The translations under genes and the position numbers were made by a program. Of a DNA stretch of 26,581 nucleotides, positions 23,244-26,581 are shown in pieces (position 1 is the stretch's first letter; each line of letters starts with the position of its first letter). Origin of the DNA: DATKYV01 sp035528275 (GTDB lineage Bacteria > Acidobacteriota > Terriglobia > UBA7540); NCBI GenBank assembly GCA_035528275.1, contig DATKYV010000207.1, forward strand, positions 1 to 26,581, given 5' to 3'. Below the pieces are notes generated by a model. The model was not told the origin of the DNA. It was given only the letters and a program-made list of their open reading frames with translations, and did not search any database.

Positions 23244-23853
23244 ATGTCCTTCTACGGTCACCTCCTCAGGATCGCCGCCCAATGGGAGGCCGAATTCGCC
23301 CGGAACAAGGCGCTTTTGGGCCAGAAGATTCAATGCAGGAAGGGTTGCACCGACTGCTGCCATCACTTATTTCAGATCACGGAGTTGGAGGCCGCCTTAT
23401 ATATCGAAGGCGGTCAGGGAGATGGCTCCGGAGGACCGAGCCCGCCTGCGGGAGCGGGCGCGGAAGTACATGGCCGAGCGAGCCGCTCTCCTGGCCAAGG
23501 CCGATGTCCCTGAGGCATGGGGTAGTCTGCCGCCCCCAGGCACCCGCTTGGCCTGTCCGGCGCTGGAGGGCGGTGAATGCCGGATCTACTCCCACCGGCC
23601 GCTGATCTGCAGGAAGTATGGGATCCCCCTCTACAATCCCCACAAGCCAGACCGGCTTTTTGCCTGCGAGCTCAACTTCAAGCCGGGCGAGGATATCGAA
23701 GTTACGGAGTTGGTACAGATTCAGACCGCGCTTCACGACCAATGGAAAGAAGTTCAGGGAGACTGCAATGCGCGGGGCGGTCGCAGGGACGAAAGGCCTC
23801 TGACAGTGGCCTGGGCCATTCTCGAGGATTTCCAACCATACCTTCCCGAGTAG
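23244..23853 (+). pseudogene. YkgJ-family cysteine-cluster protein, frameshifted near 23397
   Basis: The YkgJ family (CxxCxxCC, putative Fe-S or Zn-binding) has a conserved Cys cluster; here the N-terminal part reads CRKGCTDCCHHLFQITELEAA. That frame then degenerates, and the family sequence resumes one base later in another frame: YISKAVREMAPEDRARL, CPALEGGECRIYSHRPLICRKYGIP and CELNFKP, to a TAG at 23851-23853. Ignoring one base in the run at 23397-23403 (TTATATA) restores a continuous protein of about 202 residues with LEAAYISKAV, a natural family sequence. Both halves look well conserved, so an assembly error or very recent mutation is as likely as true decay. Function of the family is unclear; a metal-binding role is inferred. 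It converges on the next gene. Confidence 0.75.
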
Positions 23854-23954
23854 CTTGTCGAGCCCTGACGAGGAGGATGGGTTCTACTGTCAAACCTCAA
23901 GATAGGGGGCCGGCACAGCCCGCCATTCGGTTTCCAAGGGCATTCGAGGCAGAA

Positions 23955-24899
23955 TTAGCGCCCGCCAATCGCCGCGGCGCTTTGCAGGTCTGCGTAGGTA
24001 GTGGTGAGCCTCATGGTGACGCGGCGGTCGGCCAAGCCGACCTCCACCGCCTCAAACGGGTTGGGAAGATTCGGATTTGCGTTCTGCCAGGCAAGCTGCT
24101 GGAACATCCTCAAACCGTCAATAATCTGACGAAGGGTCCCCGCCGCCTCGGGAGTTGAGCAATCGAGTTTCACGTCAAGGTTAACCTTTTCGCCCGGGTC
24201 CACACTGTAGACCAAGTCTTCCACTGACTGAAAGGTGCTGGTCCAGTCCATCTGGAGGTTCTGTTGCGCGGGCAGCCAAGCCTGGAACCAGTCGACGACC
24301 GCCCCGTGCACTGCAACACCCCAAATTGGGGCCTTGGTTTGGGCCTCCCCGACCAGCTTCATGAATCGTGTGTCGGACATGACGTTTGGCGCGTTTCCCT
24401 CTCGAGCCTGGAGCATCTTGGACAGCAACTCCGCCCTGCCGAAAACTGCGGTGGTTTCTTCTATAACCACAACACACGCAGCAGCCGGACCCGTTCCCAG
24501 ACAGTATGCGGGGATTCCTTGCACGGTTACCGGCGAAATGCCGCGCGCCGAAGCGCGCTCGGCCAGCGTCCGGGAGTTGAACCGACCCGCCACAAAGCCC
24601 CCCAGGTCCATGCTCTCCCCGCCGGGCTGCCACCCCAGAACCAGTTCGTCGATGTCGCTTTCCTGGACTCCTAACTGTGCGAAGGAGTCCTCCAGAGCTT
24701 TGAGCCGGGGGCCTACATAACGCTGGCGAAGATTGGCGTAGTTGGGAAGGGTGCGGAGTTTCTGCGGGCTCGAGTACTCCACCCGCAGCGTCTGCGGTGG
24801 GAAGCTGGCCAAGGCTCTGTAAACAAAGTCCTGCGCCTGCCCGGTCGCAGGCAGAATAAAGACCGCCAATCCCATCGCCCAGCCGCGTAAGCTTCGCAT
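23955..24899 (-). CDS. Secreted protein of unknown function
   Basis: I do not recognise a family. The 314-residue product (from ATG 24899, which has AAGGGGG 8 nt upstream; ATG 24923 would add eight residues) begins with a clear signal peptide (MRSLRGWAMGLAVFILPATG, cleavage near GQAQ). The mature part is a soluble, mixed alpha/beta protein: a YRALASFPPQTLRVEYSS start, then DIDELVLGWQPGGESMDLGG, FVAGRF and VVVIEETTAVFGRAELLSKM. It has two Cys close together (YCLGTGPAAACVV) that could form a disulfide, and no transmembrane segment after the signal. The pattern suggests a periplasmic or surface protein with repeated beta-alpha units. It stands alone, convergent with the YkgJ-like gene. Confidence 0.78.
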   Translation of the reverse strand: MRSLRGWAMGLAVFILPATGQAQDFVYRALASFPPQTLRVEYSSPQKLRTLPNYANLRQRYVGPRLKALEDSFAQLGVQESDIDELVLGWQPGGESMDLGGFVAGRFNSRTLAERASARGISPVTVQGIPAYCLGTGPAAACVVVIEETTAVFGRAELLSKMLQAREGNAPNVMSDTRFMKLVGEAQTKAPIWGVAVHGAVVDWFQAWLPAQQNLQMDWTSTFQSVEDLVYSVDPGEKVNLDVKLDCSTPEAAGTLRQIIDGLRMFQQLAWQNANPNLPNPFEAVEVGLADRRVTMRLTTTYADLQSAAAIGGR

Positions 24900-25076
24900 G
24901 CCGATTGCCCCCTTAGCTCTCATTGTCCCGCGGGCAGAAAGCCATCAAATCACCCTTCCGGCCACGGAAGCCATTATCGAACAATGTGGCAGGTTTCCCG
25001 CGCAGCGTCAACGGTTTTGAGATTAAGAGAACCTCAGAGGATAGCTGCAGGCGCGCCCACTAAGCTTCGATACGGT

Positions 25077-25325
25077 TCAAGATCGTTCTGAAAGTGGTTT
25101 TTTCATTGGCTTGGGCGCCGGTATCGCCAGGGCGAAGAAAAAGCGAATATCCTGTTGTCTTTTCGGGGCGAAGTTCTGATTTGGGCACTCATTCAACGTT
25201 TCGCATTGAAGCGACGACCCCTCGACTGATCCGTCCGCTGACGGATAGCGCTTCGCCGCGGCGACTCCCCACCGGCCTCTTTCGGCGTCCCGGCTAACCG
25301 GGGCGCCGCTGATAGGGCAAAACAT
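25077..25325 (-). CDS. Doubtful small ORF
   Basis: An 82-codon open frame on the minus strand starting with ATG (MFCPISGAPVSRD) and ending PMKKPLSERS. It overlaps the hairpin cluster. Its composition is not obviously protein-like, I see no Shine-Dalgarno sequence or domain, and no partner gene. CPxxGAP is vaguely zinc-ribbon-like, but only one CxxC-type half is present. It is most likely non-coding and listed only so the spacer is fully described. Confidence 0.12.
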   Translation of the reverse strand: MFCPISGAPVSRDAERGRWGVAAAKRYPSADGSVEGSSLQCETLNECPNQNFAPKRQQDIRFFFALAIPAPKPMKKPLSERS

Positions 25326-25329
25326 TGTC

Positions 25330-25358
25330 TTGAACTTGTAGTCAGGAATTGATAGTAT
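25330..25358 (+). promoter_or_regulatory. Candidate promoter for the NurA-like gene
   Basis: TTGAAC (25330-25335) and TAGTAT (25353-25358) are spaced by 17 bp and each matches the sigma70 consensus at four of six positions. Transcription from near 25365 would give a leader of about 15 nt. The only Shine-Dalgarno-like sequence, GAGG at 25364-25367, is 12 nt from the ATG. Moderate support. Confidence 0.4.
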
Positions 25359-25379
25359 CTGCCGAGGCGATAAGCATCA

Positions 25380-26581
25380 ATGCAAATATTCAACATTCCG
25401 GACCAAGTGATAGACGGCGTAGCCGCCCAAATCCATACGAGGACAAACAAGGACTACCATATCCCAGTTGTGGGAGTTGGGGACAATTTAGAGACACCTC
25501 AGATATTTGAAATAATGCCGTTCGCTCAAATTGATTCGCGGGAGCCTCGGTTCTTCGCGATCGATGGGAGCCGTAACAGCCATACCTTCTACAACGGGAT
25601 CACGCTCTGTTTTTGCCAAGCAGGCTATGTTTGCTTTCACCAAGGAAACCAGTTGCGGATGAACAGCAACGACGACCCTGTGCTCTTGGGGAAGACTTTT
25701 CACGGCAGCAAGATGCTTGTGCTCGCCGAGAAGGATTTGACTGATATCTACGAGGAGTTACTTGGGTTGCCACCCGTCTCTGCCCTGCTGTCTTTCTTCG
25801 ACGCCAAGCCTGAAGACGTGTTTCCGTACAGCAAAGACGTCCCCTAATCCGCAGCACGGCAACACTCCTGGGGTTTTGTCAGGAGATATTGGAGTGGGCC
25901 TGCGTCTTTGACATCGTTCAAAATGCACCGGTGACTCCGGGTGATTTCATACTTCGCGACGGAACCCTCCGAAGCCTACACATTAAGCAGCGCTTTCTCG
26001 TTAAGCTGGGCCACTTACTCCACACCAAGGATGTCCGCGTCGTGGGCGTGACAAAGCAAAGCCCGATCAAGACGGAGCTTGCGTACACGTACTCGAAAAT
26101 TGACAACTACCTTCAGGCGAAACTCAAGCCCGAGTACCCCTTTAGCGAAAAAGACCCGAAGCGACAAAAGCTGTGTTGCTACTTTGAGGCTCGCGACGAC
26201 GTGCTCCAAGCGGCCTATCAAGGTGGTGGAAGCAACATGTACGCGAAGAAGGACATCGTTGGGGGACGCGGCTTCGGCCTCTTCCTTACTGCGCGCCTGG
26301 ACTATGTTGAGAAGCTACAGAATTACGACTGGCTGGTGTGTGACCTCAACATCTACGATTGTATTCCTGGCATCGCGAATCAAAACCTGGCGAGGGACTG
26401 TCAGAAGGTCGCGGAAATTATGTATGAATTGACGGCCACAACCCAGGAGCACTACATCCTGGGATACCCCTACCCGCTCGTCGAGGCCCACAACCTGGTG
26501 TCCCTTACTGGCGACTTCAAGCAGGAAGCAATCGCAAGAGTCAAGGCTGCCCTTTACTCGGCGCAACAAATGGACCACACT
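25380..26581 (+). pseudogene. NurA-domain nuclease, one-base frameshift at 25841-25844, 3' end beyond window
   Basis: NurA nucleases resect DNA together with the HerA hexameric translocase. The first frame (25380-25847, 155 residues) carries the first catalytic motif FFAIDGSRNSHTFYNG (Asp62), then stops at TAA. From 25844 the family continues in the -1 frame to the window end. It contains FILRDGTLRSL (second Asp), KDVRVVGVTKQSPIKTELAY, FGLFLTARLDYVEKL and the C-terminal PYPLVEAHNLVSL with the conserved His. One extra C in the CCCC run at 25841-25844 would give DVPLIRSTATLLG and a continuous protein of about 400 residues. All catalytic motifs survive, which favours a homopolymer error or recent mutation over old decay. 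The gene lies outside the housekeeping blocks, with modestly lower GC in its first part. Confidence 0.75.

Larger units (their letters stand above)
24900..25379. other. 480-bp intergenic region with a hairpin cluster
   Basis: No convincing gene. The stretch contains TTCCG/CGGAA (24956-24969) near the secreted-protein gene and a dense series of dyads from 25196 to 25307: TCGC/GCGA around 25200-25214; ATCCGTC/GACGGAT with CGCT loop (25229-25246); the perfect 12-bp palindrome TCGCCGCGGCGA (25253-25264); and a 10-bp stem with one G-U pair and CTAA loop (25284-25307). None has a U-tract. A candidate promoter for the NurA-like gene follows at 25330-25358. Confidence 0.5.

Noticed and set aside
25841..25850. 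Programmed -1 frameshift in the NurA-like gene
   Set aside because: The site does not have a canonical X-XXY-YYZ slippery heptamer and no obvious downstream stimulator was found; a C-run length change is simpler. Kept only as a minor alternative.
1..26581. CRISPR arrays, rRNA, tRNA genes, integrases or complete insertion sequences
   Set aside because: No regular direct repeats, cloverleaf-like segments, or transposase/integrase motifs were found by eye; a tRNAscan and CRISPR search would confirm.

Overview
The window reads as chromosomal DNA of a GC-rich, Gram-negative (diderm) bacterium, most plausibly an acidobacterium or a relative. The diderm signs are a PilQ secretin, the alignment-complex genes pilMNOP and an ABC-auxiliary lipoprotein. 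The phylum is an inference from overall protein character and gene order and was not tested. No rRNA, tRNA, CRISPR array or intact insertion sequence was seen.

Layout. (1) 1-2432: a leftward ispH (cut by the window edge) faces a rightward pair. The first of the pair is an exported peroxiredoxin-like gene whose first active-site Cys codon is an in-frame TGA, followed by a SECIS-like hairpin. This is a strong selenoprotein candidate. The second is a MOSC-domain gene. (2) 7807 down to 2446: a compact leftward run of SDR reductase, ion channel with RCK domain, nnrDE, tsaE, ABC-auxiliary lipoprotein and FabI/FabL-like reductase, with a good sigma70-type promoter ahead of the TTG-initiated first gene. 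(3) 13221 down to 7891: two APC-family amino-acid permeases and a membrane-bound HAMP/PP2C (SpoIIE/RsbU-type) phosphatase, all leftward. (4) 17080 down to 13300: pepP, accB, accC and thiE, leftward. (5) 22791 down to 17155: a small helix-turn-helix gene followed by pilM-N-O-P-Q, with a recognisable promoter in front and an intrinsic terminator behind. (6) 22792-26581: a looser, more accessory-looking end. It holds a frameshifted YkgJ-type cysteine-cluster gene, a secreted protein of unknown function, a 480-bp spacer rich in hairpins, and a NurA-like nuclease gene that needs a one-base shift to be read through and runs off the window.

How the genes work together. The pil operon supplies the inner-membrane alignment complex (PilM, N, O, P) and outer-membrane secretin (PilQ) of a type IV pilus; the motor and pilin genes are elsewhere. 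AccB and AccC are the biotin carrier and biotin carboxylase of acetyl-CoA carboxylase, and the two leftward reductases in section 2 could serve the same fatty-acid pathway. NnrDE (metabolite repair), TsaE (tRNA t6A) and IspH (isoprenoids) are housekeeping.

Most worth a second look: the Sec-containing peroxiredoxin-like protein, the broken NurA-like gene with a possible HerA partner beyond the edge, the channel with a degenerate selectivity filter, and the HTH gene heading the pil operon.
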